A stretch of DNA of 64,000 nt. Origin: Sinimarinibacterium arenosum (lineage in GTDB: Bacteria > Pseudomonadota > Gammaproteobacteria > Nevskiales > Nevskiaceae). Shown in pieces: positions 55,015-64,000 of this stretch. Location of the stretch: NCBI RefSeq assembly GCF_005047655.1, contig NZ_SUKF01000002.1, forward strand, positions 1 to 64,000, in the 5' to 3' direction. Within the stretch, counting starts at the first letter, position 1; every line of letters starts with the position of its first letter. A model generated the notes under the pieces. The model was given only the letters and a program-made list of their open reading frames with translations. It was not told where the DNA came from and searched no databases. The translations under genes were made by a program, and so were the position numbers.

Positions 55015-55788
55015 CTAGCGTATCCGCAGCAAGGTGGCGAGAACTTCCCAGGCATGATCAAACAGCGCGATCGTGCCCTCCTGGATCGCCGGCATGCCGG
55101 CACGAATCAACATCAGGCCGGCCGCCAGCGTGACCGGAAAGCCGACCGCAAACAGGTTCAGGGTCGGCGCGCTGCGGCTGATCACGCCCATTGCCAGATT
55201 CACCACCAGCAGCGCAATCACCACCGGCAGCGCCAGCTGCAGTCCGCCGGAGAACACGGTACCGCCGAAGCCCAGCAGCATGGCGACATCCGCGCGACCG
55301 AGCCCGGCCGCGACCGGCAACGTCGTGAACGACCGCGCCAGCATTTCAATCAGGATCAGGTGGCCGCCCAGCGAAATGAACAGCAGGGTCGTCAGCAAAG
55401 TCAGAAACGTTCCCAGCACCGGCGTGGTCACACCGCGCAGCGGATCGGCCAGCTGCGCAAAGCCCAGCCCCATGCTGTAGGACACCAGTTCCGCGCCGAG
55501 CACCACCGCTTCAAACACCAGCAGCAGCACAAAACCGGCGGAGACGCCGATCAGCAGTTGCTGCATCATCGTCAGTAGCCAGGCGCCGCCGAAGGTGGCC
55601 TGTGCCGCAGCACCCGGTAGCAGCGGGGCGATGATCAGAGTCAGCAACACGCTGAGCAGCACACGGATCCGCGGCGACACCATCCGCGCGCCGAGGACCG
55701 GAGCGATCGCCATGACGCCGCCGACGCGCACGAAGACCCAGAAGTACTGCTGCATCCAGGCCATCAGCTGGGCTTCGGAGAACTCCAC
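55015..55788 (-). CDS. fliR: Flagellar export gate protein FliR
   Basis: The 257-residue protein has about six hydrophobic segments, with WVFVRVGGVMAIAPVLGARM at the start and the conserved ALLVVNLAMGVISRSAPTLN near the end. With FliP and FliQ it forms the core of the export channel. The start is a GTG (VEFSEAQLMAW region, read as Met), chosen from family alignment and the spacing of 11 bases after fliQ. It has no strong ribosome binding site, so translation may be coupled to fliQ. Confidence 0.94.
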   Translation of the reverse strand: MEFSEAQLMAWMQQYFWVFVRVGGVMAIAPVLGARMVSPRIRVLLSVLLTLIIAPLLPGAAAQATFGGAWLLTMMQQLLIGVSAGFVLLLVFEAVVLGAELVSYSMGLGFAQLADPLRGVTTPVLGTFLTLLTTLLFISLGGHLILIEMLARSFTTLPVAAGLGRADVAMLLGFGGTVFSGGLQLALPVVIALLVVNLAMGVISRSAPTLNLFAVGFPVTLAAGLMLIRAGMPAIQEGTIALFDHAWEVLATLLRIR

Positions 55789-55799
55789 GCGAGGCGCGC

Positions 55800-56069
55800 T
55801 CAGTGCAGCATCGCCGGAATGCCCCGCACCAGCGCCACGGTGTACTCGCTGAGCATGCGCAGGATCCAGGGGCCGGCCAGCACCGCTGCAGCGGCCATGC
55901 CGAGCAGCTTGGGAATGAAGCTGAGCGTCATTTCGTTGATCTGCGTTGCGGCCTGGAACACACCGATCAGCACGCCGACGATCAATGCGGTCAACAGCAG
56001 CGGCGCGGCGATCAGAATGCCCAGCGACAAGGCGTCACGGCCCAGAGTCAGGACTTCTTCCGGCGTCAT
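55800..56069 (-). CDS. fliQ: Flagellar export gate protein FliQ
   Basis: The 89-residue protein has two membrane segments and the conserved QAATQINEMTLSFIPKLLGM loop between them. Its length equals the family norm. The ATG overlaps the fliP stop (ATGA). It is a structural component of the export channel. The start MTPEEVLTLGRDAL is the standard opening. Confidence 0.94.
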   Translation of the reverse strand: MTPEEVLTLGRDALSLGILIAAPLLLTALIVGVLIGVFQAATQINEMTLSFIPKLLGMAAAAVLAGPWILRMLSEYTVALVRGIPAMLH

Positions 56070-56839
56070 GGTGTGTACGCCTGAAAAGAAGCCGCCAGCG
56101 TGCCGGTCACCAGAGACCAGCCGTCCACCAACACGAACAGCATCAACTTGAACGGCAGCGAAATCAGCATCGGCGACAGCATCATCATGCCCATGCTCAT
56201 CAGGACACTGGCCACGACCAGATCGATGATTACGAACGGGATGAACAGCATGAAGCCGATCTGGAACGCGGTCGTCAGCTCGGACGTCAGAAATGAGGCG
56301 GCCAGCACCGGGAACGGTACATCGTCCGGCGAGGCGAATGGACCCTTGCCGGCCATCTTGGCGAAGCTCATCAGATCCGCCTCGCGGGTCTGCGCCATCA
56401 TGAAGTTGCGCAGCGGCTTGGACGCCGCCTGTACTGCCGGCTCGAATGCAAGCTGCCCATCCATGTACGGCTGCACCGCATCGGTGTAGACCCGATCCAG
56501 GACCGGCGACATCACGAAGAACGTCAGGAACAACGACAGGCCGATCAGCACCTGATTGGTCGGCGTCTGTCCGGTGCCGAGTGCCTGGCGCAGCAACCCG
56601 AGCACGATGATGATGCGGGTGAACGCCGTCGTCGCCAGCAGCGCCGACGGCAGCAGCGTGAGCATCGTCATCAGCAACAGCACCTGGATGCTGAGGCTGT
56701 ATTCGGTGCCGCCGCCCGCGCCCGGATTCGCGGTCACTGCCGGCAGACCCGGCACGTTCGCGGCCAGACCGGGTGCGCTCCACAGCAGCAGCGCCGGGAT
56801 CACGGCAAGCAGCGACCATCCCAAGGTACGGCGGCTCAT
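56066..56839 (-). CDS. fliP: Flagellar export gate protein FliP
   Basis: The 257-residue precursor has a cleavable signal peptide (LLAVIPALLLWSAPGLAA), then four membrane segments with the FliP signatures FTRIIIVLGLLRQALGTGQT and PFVIIDLVVASVLMSMGMMM. FliP pentamers form the export pore. Its start overlaps the fliO stop (ATGA) and its stop overlaps fliQ. The length is normal for the family. Confidence 0.95.
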   Translation of the reverse strand: MSRRTLGWSLLAVIPALLLWSAPGLAANVPGLPAVTANPGAGGGTEYSLSIQVLLLMTMLTLLPSALLATTAFTRIIIVLGLLRQALGTGQTPTNQVLIGLSLFLTFFVMSPVLDRVYTDAVQPYMDGQLAFEPAVQAASKPLRNFMMAQTREADLMSFAKMAGKGPFASPDDVPFPVLAASFLTSELTTAFQIGFMLFIPFVIIDLVVASVLMSMGMMMLSPMLISLPFKLMLFVLVDGWSLVTGTLAASFQAYTP

Positions 56840-57222
56840 GAGCGCGGCTCGCGGCGCAACAGCTGATTCAGTTTTTCGGCAAAGGCCGGCGCGACGGTTT
56901 GCGGCGCAGAGGCCTGCACCACCGGCTGCTCGAAGGTATGCAGCAGATTGACACTGCCGCTGGCCACGCCGACCAGGAACTGCTGGCCGCCGGCTTCGAG
57001 GATGACCACACGCTCCTTGGTCCCGAGCTGGATGCCGCCGTGCACGCGCATCAGCGCGCCGCGCGCCAGTGGCGTGGACTGCAGGCGGCGCACCAGATAC
57101 GCCAGTGCGAAGATCACCAGCAGCACGATCACCAGGCTGCCGATCATGCCGATCGCGCTGCTGGCGCTGCCCACCGCGGCTTCCGCTACGGCCGGGGAAC
57201 TTTGAGCCAATGCCGTATCCAT
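56836..57222 (-). CDS. fliO: Flagellar assembly protein FliO
   Basis: The 128-residue protein has one membrane helix (SLVIVLLVIFALAYLVRRL) near the N-terminus and a cytoplasmic domain with VHGGIQLGTKERVVILEAGG, the FliO signature. It assists FliP assembly. It starts 15 bases after fliN ends and overlaps fliP by four bases. Sequence outside the membrane-proximal part is poorly conserved in the family. Confidence 0.92.
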   Translation of the reverse strand: MDTALAQSSPAVAEAAVGSASSAIGMIGSLVIVLLVIFALAYLVRRLQSTPLARGALMRVHGGIQLGTKERVVILEAGGQQFLVGVASGSVNLLHTFEQPVVQASAPQTVAPAFAEKLNQLLRREPRS

Positions 57223-57237
57223 GGCGGGGCCGTCCGA

Positions 57238-57591
57238 TTAGCGCAGCTTGCGGATGCGTTCAGCCGGGCTGACCACGTCGATCAGCCGGATGCCGAACTT
57301 GTCGTTGACCACGACAACTTCGCCGTGAGCAATCAGCGTACCGTTGGCATAGACGTCCAGCGGCTCGCCCGCGGCACGTTCAAGTTCGACCACCGAACCC
57401 TGGTTCAGCTGCAGCAGATTGCGGATCGGCACGCGTGCGCGCCCGACTTCCATCGACAGCGTCACCGGCACATCGAGGATGACGTCGAGATTGACATCGC
57501 CGCCGCTCGGGTTGGGCGTCGACTGGTCATCAAGGTGCTCGAAATTGGCGCGGGCCGGCTCGGCCCCTGCTTTCATGCTCTGGCTGCTCAT
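57238..57591 (-). CDS. fliN: Flagellar switch protein FliN
   Basis: The 117-residue protein has a SpoA/C-ring domain (about residues 37-117): VILDVPVTLSMEVGRARVPI and GIRLIDVVSPAERIRKL. With FliG and FliM it forms the C-ring and docks the export ATPase complex through FliH. The ATG follows GGGAGGCCGC and overlaps the fliM stop (ATGA). The first 36 residues are unstructured. Confidence 0.94.
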   Translation of the reverse strand: MSSQSMKAGAEPARANFEHLDDQSTPNPSGGDVNLDVILDVPVTLSMEVGRARVPIRNLLQLNQGSVVELERAAGEPLDVYANGTLIAHGEVVVVNDKFGIRLIDVVSPAERIRKLR

Positions 57592-58589
57592 GCGGCCTCC
57601 CGGGAAGGTGTGGAAACAGGTTTGCGAATGACTTCGGTGATACGCACAGCGTTGTTGCCGCCGCTGACCCCGAAGGTGCCGCGGAATACCGGCGTGCGCT
57701 CTACGCACAGCTCCAGCGTCTTCGGCATCTGGAACGGAATGACGTCGCCGGCCTTGAGTTGCGCCAGCTTGCGCAGCGAGATCGTGACGCGCGCCAGTTC
57801 GGATTCGAGTTCGACATCGGCGTCCTTCAACTGCTCACGCAGTGCCATGGTCCAGCGCTCGTCCTTGTCGGCGCGGTCGGACTGAATGCCGGCGTCGAGC
57901 AGATCGCGGATCGGCTCCAGCATCGAATACGGGTAAGTCACATGCAGATGCCCGACCCCGCCTTCCAGTTCAATCTTGAACTTGGAGACGACGACGATCT
58001 CGCTGGGCGAGACGATGTTGGCGAAATGCGGGTTGACCTCGGAATTGAGGTATTCGAAGTCGAGCTTCATCACCGGCGACCAGGCTTCCTTCATATCCTC
58101 GAAGGCCTGCTTCATCAGCAACTGCACCACACGCATCTCGGTCGGCGTGAACTCGCGCCCTTCGATCTTGGTGTTGATGCGGCCGTCACCGCCGAAGAAA
58201 TTCTCGACCACGGTGAAGACCAGCCGAGGTTCGAACACGAACAGACCGGTGCCGCGCAGCGGCTTGACCCGGATCAGATTCAGATTGGTCGGCACGAACA
58301 GTGAGTGCGTGTACTCACTGAACTTGGCGGTCTCGATGCCGACCACCGTCAGCTCCGGTGAGCGCCGCAGCATGTTGAACAGCGAAATGCGGAACAGGCG
58401 CGCAAACCGCTCGTTGATCATTTCCAGCGTCGGCATGCGACCGCGCACGATGCGGTCCTGCGACGTGAAATCGAATGTGCGCGCTTCGCCCGGCGCGGAC
58501 GGTGGCGGCCCGGTTTCGACGTTGCCGCTGTCGACGCCATGCAGCAGTGCGTCGATTTCGTCTTGTGACAGCAGGTCTTCGGTGGACAT
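57588..58589 (-). CDS. fliM: Flagellar switch protein FliM
   Basis: The 333-residue protein has the CheY-P binding peptide at the N-terminus (LLSQDEIDALLHGV), a middle CheC-like domain with GRMPTLEMINERFARLFRIS and a C-terminal SpoA domain. It transmits CheY signals to the rotor. The start MSTEDLLSQDEID is the usual one; a longer frame upstream would run into fliL. It starts 13 bases after fliL ends. Confidence 0.96.
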   Translation of the reverse strand: MSTEDLLSQDEIDALLHGVDSGNVETGPPPSAPGEARTFDFTSQDRIVRGRMPTLEMINERFARLFRISLFNMLRRSPELTVVGIETAKFSEYTHSLFVPTNLNLIRVKPLRGTGLFVFEPRLVFTVVENFFGGDGRINTKIEGREFTPTEMRVVQLLMKQAFEDMKEAWSPVMKLDFEYLNSEVNPHFANIVSPSEIVVVSKFKIELEGGVGHLHVTYPYSMLEPIRDLLDAGIQSDRADKDERWTMALREQLKDADVELESELARVTISLRKLAQLKAGDVIPFQMPKTLELCVERTPVFRGTFGVSGGNNAVRITEVIRKPVSTPSREAA

Positions 58590-58602
58590 GGTCGTTACGG
58601 CC

Positions 58603-59139
58603 TCACTGCATGACGAAGCTGGTGAAATACACCGCGTCGATGCCGGTCTTGCCCGTCTCTTCCAGGATGATGCGCTGGACTTCGGCCAGCACATCGGCCT
58701 GCAACTTCTCCTTGCCTTCGCGCGTTGCCAGATCCGCGGCACGCTGCTGACCGAGCAGCAGCAGCAACGCGCTGCGCAGGCGCGGCGCGTGATGTTCCAG
58801 ATCCTTGATCAGATCGGCATCGCGCGTCATCACCTGCACCTGTACCTGCAGGAAGCGCTGCGAACGCGCGTCTTCGAGATTGACCACAAAGGACGGATCC
58901 AGCGCGAAATAGTTTGCCGGCGACTTCGGCACTTCAGGTTTGGCATCGGCATGCTCGGCACCGGGCTCGCCGGATTCCGGAACGGCCTTGTGCAGCACGA
59001 ACCAGCTGACTCCGCCGGCGCCGGCCACTGAAAGCAGTACTGCGAACAGCACCACCCACAACATGCCACGACTTTTCTTGGCAACCGGCTTGGCCGCCGG
59101 TGCGCCGTCATCGTCCATGGAATCGGCTGCTGAGGCCAT
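58603..59139 (-). CDS. fliL: Flagellar basal-body-associated protein FliL
   Basis: The 178-residue protein has one membrane helix (LWVVLFAVLLSVAGAGGVSW) and a periplasmic FliL domain with NYFALDPSFVVNLEDAR and the C-terminal TGKTGIDAVYFTSFVMQ. It supports stator assembly and torque. A 170-base gap lies between it and fliK, so fliL may start a new transcript. It is probably transcribed with fliMNOPQR. Confidence 0.93.
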   Translation of the reverse strand: MASAADSMDDDGAPAAKPVAKKSRGMLWVVLFAVLLSVAGAGGVSWFVLHKAVPESGEPGAEHADAKPEVPKSPANYFALDPSFVVNLEDARSQRFLQVQVQVMTRDADLIKDLEHHAPRLRSALLLLLGQQRAADLATREGKEKLQADVLAEVQRIILEETGKTGIDAVYFTSFVMQ

Positions 59140-59309
59140 CGTGTGTCACTCCCGACTGACTGGTATCTGTCAGGCCTCGGAGCAAGTCCTGTTCCAGGCC
59201 GGGTCAGTCGGTGAAAACCGTCTTGGAACGCGGTTTTGCGTTCAGGGACGGAATTCCGTCAGCGATTTTTGCGCGGGCGGCGCCGGAAAGCCGTCGCCGC
59301 CCCGGCAGC

Positions 59310-60716
59310 TCAGACGTAGGCGTCAACCAGCGCGACGCGGGTGATCCGGCGACGTCCACCCGCGTTCAGCGGCGCTGCTGTGGCGGAACTTGCACGCGCT
59401 TCGGCGTCGGTACTGCTGCGGCGTGCGCCGTCGACCTGCGAACGGGTCAGCTGCAAACCACTGCTGTTCAGAAGTTCTCTCAGCTGGGGCATAGCCTGAT
59501 TCAGCAGGCTTCGCGTCGCTGCTTCCTGCGCGACAAACAGCACCTGCGCCTGATCCCCGCGGGTTTCGATCCGCACGGTCAGCTGTCCCAGCTCCGCCGG
59601 ATGCAGTTCAATGCTGGCTTCGGAGACATCCGCATCGAGCTGCCACAGGATGCGCTCGCCCAGATCGGCCATGGCGTCCGGATGATCCAGCAACAGAGGG
59701 TTTGAAACGTTCGCCATGGTCGGCAGCGTCGGGGTCGGGGTCGGCGCGACATGCACCGGCGCCGAGCTCGCCGCGGCCATCGCCGGCAAGGCACTCATGT
59801 CGACGGCCGCGGCTGGCGTGGCGCCATCCGGACGCAGCGCGGCGGCAAGCTGTTCGATACTGCGGGCGAAATCGGGCAACGCCGGCGCCTCGCCGCCCGG
59901 CTGCGCTGTCGCGGCCAGACGCAGGTCGTCGCCCCTGGGCAGCGCGGGCTTGTCGATGCTGACATCGGTCGGCGGAGACGCTTCCTTGGCGCCGCGGGCG
60001 GACAACGCGACGGCCTGACGCAACGCGGCTTGCAGCGGAGCGCGCAACAGTTCGGTCGGTGCCTGCGCTTCGGCGTCGGTCGTCAGGACTGTAGCGTCCT
60101 GACCCGCCGACGCGGTGCTCGCTGACAACGCACCGAGAATCCACTCCAGCGAACGCACGGCTTCGGCACTGATGTCCAGTGGCGTCTGGGCGGCCGTCGG
60201 AGGCGTCGCAGCGGGTGCGGCGTCGGACTCCCCGGCGGTATCCGCGGCAACGGCGGCGTCGGCAGCAGGCGACGCATCCGCTGCTGCGGCAGGGTCCGCC
60301 GCAGTCGCCGCATCCAGGCCGAGCTGATCTGCAGGCGCGTTCGCGTTGGCATTTTGCGACGGCCCGGCTTGCACACGCTGGCGCCGCCCTGCTGAACCAG
60401 CCGCAGGCTCGGACGATTCGGTCAATCCAGCGGCATCATCCGAGAATGCAGCTGACGTCTCTTCGGACGTCCCCGCAGCAGCGGAGGTTGCTGCCCGGTC
60501 ATCTTCGGCAGCGCCGGGCGCGGTGCTTGGATGGTCCACAGGGGCTTCCGCAGCAGACGTTGCCGCGCGTTTCATGCCGGCATCCGTGCTTGCCGGCCCT
60601 CCCTGCAGCAATGCCGCAAAACTGTCCGGGGCATCGGCCGCGCCGGCACCGCGCTGACCCGCTCCGCGAGCGCCCGTTCCCGCGCCGACCGCAATGCCGC
60701 TGGCGGCGCCGGCCAT
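59310..60716 (-). CDS. fliK: Flagellar hook-length control protein FliK
   Basis: The 468-residue protein is a long Ala/Pro/Asp-rich ruler region (about residues 1-350) and a C-terminal hook-control domain: ASIELHPAELGQLTVRIETR and AMPQLRELLNSSGLQLTRSQ. It measures hook length and triggers the FlhB substrate switch. The start was set at the ATG overlapping the fliJ stop; a GTG three bases earlier is equally possible. The composition of the ruler region is low complexity and Ala-rich, with repeated AADAAAAD-like stretches. Confidence 0.9.
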   Translation of the reverse strand: MAGAASGIAVGAGTGARGAGQRGAGAADAPDSFAALLQGGPASTDAGMKRAATSAAEAPVDHPSTAPGAAEDDRAATSAAAGTSEETSAAFSDDAAGLTESSEPAAGSAGRRQRVQAGPSQNANANAPADQLGLDAATAADPAAAADASPAADAAVAADTAGESDAAPAATPPTAAQTPLDISAEAVRSLEWILGALSASTASAGQDATVLTTDAEAQAPTELLRAPLQAALRQAVALSARGAKEASPPTDVSIDKPALPRGDDLRLAATAQPGGEAPALPDFARSIEQLAAALRPDGATPAAAVDMSALPAMAAASSAPVHVAPTPTPTLPTMANVSNPLLLDHPDAMADLGERILWQLDADVSEASIELHPAELGQLTVRIETRGDQAQVLFVAQEAATRSLLNQAMPQLRELLNSSGLQLTRSQVDGARRSSTDAEARASSATAAPLNAGGRRRITRVALVDAYV

Positions 60717-61177
60717 CACGATGCCGTCTCCGTGTCCGCGTCACTTTCACTGACACAGAACTGGCGCACGGCGAACTCATCCATGCGCTTCTGATCGATA
60801 CGCTCGTCGACCAGGCGTTCGCGCCGCCGGTAGCAGTCGGCCAGCTGATCCAGCGTCGACACATCGCGACGCGTCAGCAGCCAGCGCGCGCGCTCGGCAT
60901 CGCAGTCCCGCCGGGCCTGCTCGACCAGAGTCTGCTGCACCGCAACCGCCTCGCGCAGCCGCCCGACAAACTGATGCCGGTTCAGCAGCAGCACCGTCGC
61001 TGGCGCCGACTGCGGACGGTCGTACTCGGACACGTAGTTCTGCAGTTCACGCAGGCGACGTTCGCGTTCCCCGAGGACGCGCTGACGATCCAGCAGCAGC
61101 TTCGACGCTTCTTCCTCGCGCGACTCCGCGAGCTGCTGCAGGGGTTCGATTCTCTGCGACGCGCGAGCTTGGCTCAT
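60716..61177 (-). CDS. fliJ: Flagellar export chaperone FliJ
   Basis: The 153-residue protein is a coiled coil throughout, with Gln/Arg/Glu-rich heptads (LQQLAESREEEASKLLLDRQ) typical of FliJ. It couples the ATPase FliI to the gate protein FlhA. It starts 21 bases after fliI ends. The identity rests on coiled-coil nature, length and position between fliI and fliK, as sequence conservation is low. Confidence 0.88.
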   Translation of the reverse strand: MSQARASQRIEPLQQLAESREEEASKLLLDRQRVLGERERRLRELQNYVSEYDRPQSAPATVLLLNRHQFVGRLREAVAVQQTLVEQARRDCDAERARWLLTRRDVSTLDQLADCYRRRERLVDERIDQKRMDEFAVRQFCVSESDADTETAS

Positions 61178-61198
61178 GCACGGGCTCCTGGATTCGGG

Positions 61199-62590
61199 TT
61201 AGGACGACTTTGGCGTCGCCGGCTTGGCTTCGGCGCTGGCGAGCAGGTTGAACAGGGCGTTGCGGCCTTCATCGAAAGCCGAGGCCTTGTCCACGCTCTG
61301 GCGCAGGAATTCTTCAATTTGCGGCCACTTGGCGATGGCCATGTCGACACGCGGATCGGCGCCTTTCTGATACGCGCCGATGTTGATCAGATCGCGATTG
61401 CGCTGATACGCCGAGAACAGCGCGCGGAAACGCCGCGCCGCCTGCAACTGCTCGGGCGATACCACGTCCTGCATCACGCGCGAGATCGAGCTTTCGATAT
61501 CCACGGCCGGATACAGGCCGGAGTCGGCGATCGAGCGCGACAACACGATATGTCCATCGAGGATGCCGCGCGCCGCGTCGGCGATCGGATCATTGGGATC
61601 GTCCCCTTCGGTCAGCACCGTATACAGCGCGGTGATCGAACCACTGCCCTCGACGCCGTTGCCGGCACGCTCGACCAGACCCGGCAGCCGTGCGAACACC
61701 GAAGGCGGGTAGCCGCGGGTCGTCGGCGGCTCGCCGACGGCCAGACCGATCTCGCGCTGGGCCTGGGCAAAGCGGGTCAGGGAATCCATCAGCAGCAGCA
61801 CGTGCCGGCCCTGGTCGCGGAAGTACTCCGCGATCGCCGTCGCGGTATACGCCGCACGCAGGCGCAGCATCGGTGAACGGTCGGCCGGAGTGGCCACAAC
61901 GACCGATCGGCGCAGACCTTCGGCGCCGAGGTTGTGATCGAGAAAATCGCGTACTTCGCGACCGCGCTCGCCGACCAGGCCAACCACGATCACGTCGGCG
62001 GCGGTATAGCGCGTCATCATGCCGAGCAGCGTCGACTTACCGACGCCGGTGCCGGCAAACAGGCCAAGGCGTTGGCCGCGTCCAACCGTCAGCAGGGAGT
62101 TGATCACCCGCACGCCGACATCCAGCGGCTTGGTGATCGGATCACGCTCCAGCGGATTGATGGCATGACCATAGAGGCGCTGATGGCGATCGCAGGACAA
62201 GCGGCCGCGGCCATCAATCGGGCGCCCTTCGCCGTCGAGTACGCGTCCCAACAGGGCGTCACCCACCTGGACTTCGGCGGCGCGGCCCGACGGCACCACG
62301 CGCGCATGCGGCATCAGGCCGCGCATTTCGCTGGTCGGCATCAGGAACACGCGATCGCCGGAAAAGCCGACCACCTCGGCTTCGACACCGCTACCGTCGC
62401 TGTTGGCGATCCGCGCGCGTGCGCCGATCGGCAACTGACACCCGGTGGCTTCCAGCGTCAATCCGACCACACGCTGCAGATGCCCTTCGACCACAAAGCC
62501 CGGCGCCTGCTCCGCGAGCATCGCCTGCGCCCGCATCCGCGCGCCGTAGCGGCGGCTTGCGGCCACATTCCATTCATTCGCCGTGCTCAT
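61199..62590 (-). CDS. fliI: Flagellum-specific ATP synthase-like ATPase FliI
   Basis: The 463-residue ATPase has Walker [17 protein letters not shown], Walker B-like [20 protein letters not shown], and SRALYPAVD-like [17 protein letters not shown]. It powers or regulates flagellar protein export with FliH and FliJ. An N-terminal 18-residue stretch precedes the beta-barrel domain. The start overlaps the fliH stop by four bases. Length and motifs are normal. Confidence 0.96.
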   Translation of the reverse strand: MSTANEWNVAASRRYGARMRAQAMLAEQAPGFVVEGHLQRVVGLTLEATGCQLPIGARARIANSDGSGVEAEVVGFSGDRVFLMPTSEMRGLMPHARVVPSGRAAEVQVGDALLGRVLDGEGRPIDGRGRLSCDRHQRLYGHAINPLERDPITKPLDVGVRVINSLLTVGRGQRLGLFAGTGVGKSTLLGMMTRYTAADVIVVGLVGERGREVRDFLDHNLGAEGLRRSVVVATPADRSPMLRLRAAYTATAIAEYFRDQGRHVLLLMDSLTRFAQAQREIGLAVGEPPTTRGYPPSVFARLPGLVERAGNGVEGSGSITALYTVLTEGDDPNDPIADAARGILDGHIVLSRSIADSGLYPAVDIESSISRVMQDVVSPEQLQAARRFRALFSAYQRNRDLINIGAYQKGADPRVDMAIAKWPQIEEFLRQSVDKASAFDEGRNALFNLLASAEAKPATPKSS

Positions 62591-63219
62591 GCCGAATCCC
62601 CTCCGCTGAGCGCCAGCGCCACCGCCCGCACACGACTGTCGACGCGCGCGTCAATCAGCGCGGATTCGGTGATCACACGGCAGTCGCCGCGTTCCAGCGT
62701 GGTATCCGGCACGATGCGAAAATCCTTGACGTCCGGCGACGGCACGATGCGATCACGCAGCAGCGCTGCATCTTCCGGATGAACCTGCAGGCGCACTTCG
62801 CGCAGCCGCGGCGGCAACGCATTCAGCGCGTCGCGCACCATCTCGACCACGGCTTCCGGCTGCGTCTCCAGTTCGGCGCTGAGGATGCGACGCGCCACGC
62901 TCATGGCCAGTTCGACCAGCGCGCGCTCGACTTCCTCATCCAGATGCGCCAGCGGCCGCGCCATGTGTTCCAGCAGCGACTGCAGCCGCTGCGCCTGCGC
63001 CAGCGCAGCCTTCTGGCCGACCGAATGGCCCTCGCCATGACCGCGCTGAAATCCTTCCTGATACGCCGCTTGTTCGATCTCGTCGAGCTGCGCAGCGGTG
63101 TGCGGCGTTCCCTGCCCTGCGGTCGGAAACACCGGAATTTCCCAGCGTGCTGCCAGATCGCCAACCTGTTCGGCCGACAGCACGCCAACGTCATCGATTG
63201 CAGAAGCTTGTCGGCTCAT
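62587..63219 (-). CDS. fliH: Flagellar assembly protein FliH
   Basis: The 210-residue protein has the FliH layout: a variable N-terminus that docks on FliN, a glycine-repeat-like middle ([16 protein letters not shown]) and a C-terminal domain ([20 protein letters not shown]) that inhibits FliI. It starts at an ATG overlapping the fliG stop by one base and ends overlapping fliI. It anchors the ATPase complex to the C-ring. Confidence 0.93.
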   Translation of the reverse strand: MSRQASAIDDVGVLSAEQVGDLAARWEIPVFPTAGQGTPHTAAQLDEIEQAAYQEGFQRGHGEGHSVGQKAALAQAQRLQSLLEHMARPLAHLDEEVERALVELAMSVARRILSAELETQPEAVVEMVRDALNALPPRLREVRLQVHPEDAALLRDRIVPSPDVKDFRIVPDTTLERGDCRVITESALIDARVDSRVRAVALALSGGDSA

Positions 63220-64000
63220 CAGACCATCTCGTCGCCTTTGCCGCCGAGCACGATCGTGCCGGCGTCAGCCAGCCGCCGGGCGGCAGCCAGAATTTCCTTC
63301 TGCGCCGCCTCGACGTCGGACACCTTGGCCGGCCCCTTGGCCTCCATGTCTTCAACCAGCATCTCTGCGGCACGCTTGGACATGTTCTTCAGCATCTTTT
63401 CGCGCACGCGCGGATCGGCGCCCTTGAGCGCAAGACCCAGGGTGTCGCCGGCGATCTCGCGCAGCAGCGTCTGGATGCTGCGATCGTCCACTTCCAGCAG
63501 GTCGTCGAACACGAACATCAGATCCTGGATCTGCTGCGACAGCACCTGGTCGGCCTCGCCGATCTTGCCGATGATCGCCTGCTCGGTCTGGGTATCCATC
63601 AGATTCAGAATCGTGGCCGCCACCTTGACGCCGCCGACACTGGACGATTTCAGATTGCTGCCACCGGTGAACTGCTTTTCCATGATCTCGTCGAGCTCGC
63701 GCAGCGCGCTTGGCTGGATTCCGTCCAACCGCGCGATGCGCATCAGCACATCGGTCCTCATGCGTTCTGGCAGTTGCCCCAGAACGTCAGCCGCCTGATC
63801 CGAATCCAGATAGGCCAGCACGATCGCGACGATCTGCGGATGCTCATTGCGCACGATGTCGGCGACTGCGCGCGTTTCCATCCATTTCAGCGCCTCGAGA
63901 CCCTTGCTGTTGCCGCCGAGCAGGATGCGATCGATCACGCCCGAAGCCTTGTCCTGGCCCAGCGCGTTGACCAGGACGCGACGGACATAGTCATCGGCGC
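63219..64000 (-). CDS. fliG: Flagellar motor switch protein FliG, C-terminal part (cut by window edge)
   Basis: About 260 residues are visible; the start lies to the right of the window. The middle domain contains EHPQIVAIVLAYLDSDQAAD, and the C-terminal domain contains MFVFDDLLEVDDRSIQTLLR, where the charged torque residues lie. FliG is the rotor protein that contacts the stator. It is transcribed ahead of fliH with a one-base overlap. The visible part begins ADDYVRRVLVNALGQDKA, which fits the N-terminal domain's end, so fewer than 90 residues should be missing. Confidence 0.95.
   Translation of the reverse strand, partial: ADDYVRRVLVNALGQDKASGVIDRILLGGNSKGLEALKWMETRAVADIVRNEHPQIVAIVLAYLDSDQAADVLGQLPERMRTDVLMRIARLDGIQPSALRELDEIMEKQFTGGSNLKSSSVGGVKVAATILNLMDTQTEQAIIGKIGEADQVLSQQIQDLMFVFDDLLEVDDRSIQTLLREIAGDTLGLALKGADPRVREKMLKNMSKRAAEMLVEDMEAKGPAKVSDVEAAQKEILAAARRLADAGTIVLGGKGDEMV

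Noticed and set aside
60179-61876. 565-residue open frame on the plus strand
   Set aside because: It is a shadow of fliK, fliJ and fliI in the opposite strand, all of which are recognised.

Overview
The window is 64 kb of high-GC, densely coded chromosome from a motile Gram-negative gammaproteobacterium. Most genes are ordinary single-copy chromosomal genes (serS, rimI, leuA, pssA, ilvBNC). The gene order of the flagellar and chemotaxis half (fliG to flhG-fliA-cheYZA-motCD-cheW, then a second cheA/cheW/MCP/cheR-cheD-cheB block) is the layout I associate with Xanthomonadales and Nevskiales. The species cannot be named from the sequence alone.

Left edge (1-4992): the end of an IS3-like insertion sequence lies next to a decayed tRNA-like segment with four exact 8-bp repeats. 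It is followed by a YqjD/YqjE/YqjK-type envelope stress trio, a ferritin-like protein, a BON-domain lipoprotein, an FHA-domain protein, rpoZ, two very small lysine-rich proteins and a cysteine-containing unknown. Housekeeping block (5023-18379): serS, a UMF1-type MFS transporter, rimI and an Fe-S uracil-DNA glycosylase lie on the minus strand, then a seven-repeat surface lipoprotein on the plus strand. Next come leuA with a leucine-rich leader peptide, pssA, ilvC-ilvN divergent from ilvB, and a LON-domain protein. A perfect FNR/ANR-type palindrome separates the LON-domain gene from a PAS-domain gene.

Molybdenum block (19077-27818): modABC on the minus strand is divergent from a tight plus-strand operon. 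That operon encodes a TonB-dependent receptor, a Tat-exported periplasmic binding protein without a permease, a di-haem cytochrome of the DUF1111 family, and the molybdate-responsive regulator ModE. ModE-like operators lie upstream of both transcription units. Together they suggest a ModE-controlled outer-membrane to periplasm metal or oxyanion acquisition system, which is the most interesting candidate in the window. After it come a LysR regulator, an alpha/beta hydrolase, a hot-dog thioesterase-like protein, a crotonase, a tyrosine phosphatase and a TetR regulator.

Motility block (32709-64000, all minus strand, window cut inside fliG): transcription runs from the right edge through the C-ring and switch (fliG, fliM, fliN), export ATPase complex (fliH, fliI, fliJ), hook-length control (fliK), fliL, export gate (fliO, fliP, fliQ, fliR, flhB, flhA), polar number and placement (flhF, flhG), sigma-28 (fliA), cheY-cheZ-cheA, stator (motC, motD), a cheW-like gene and a STAS protein. 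It continues with a second cheY-cheA-cheW set, a large soluble PAS receptor, cheR, cheD, cheB and a membrane receptor. Many neighbours overlap by a few bases, which indicates translational coupling.
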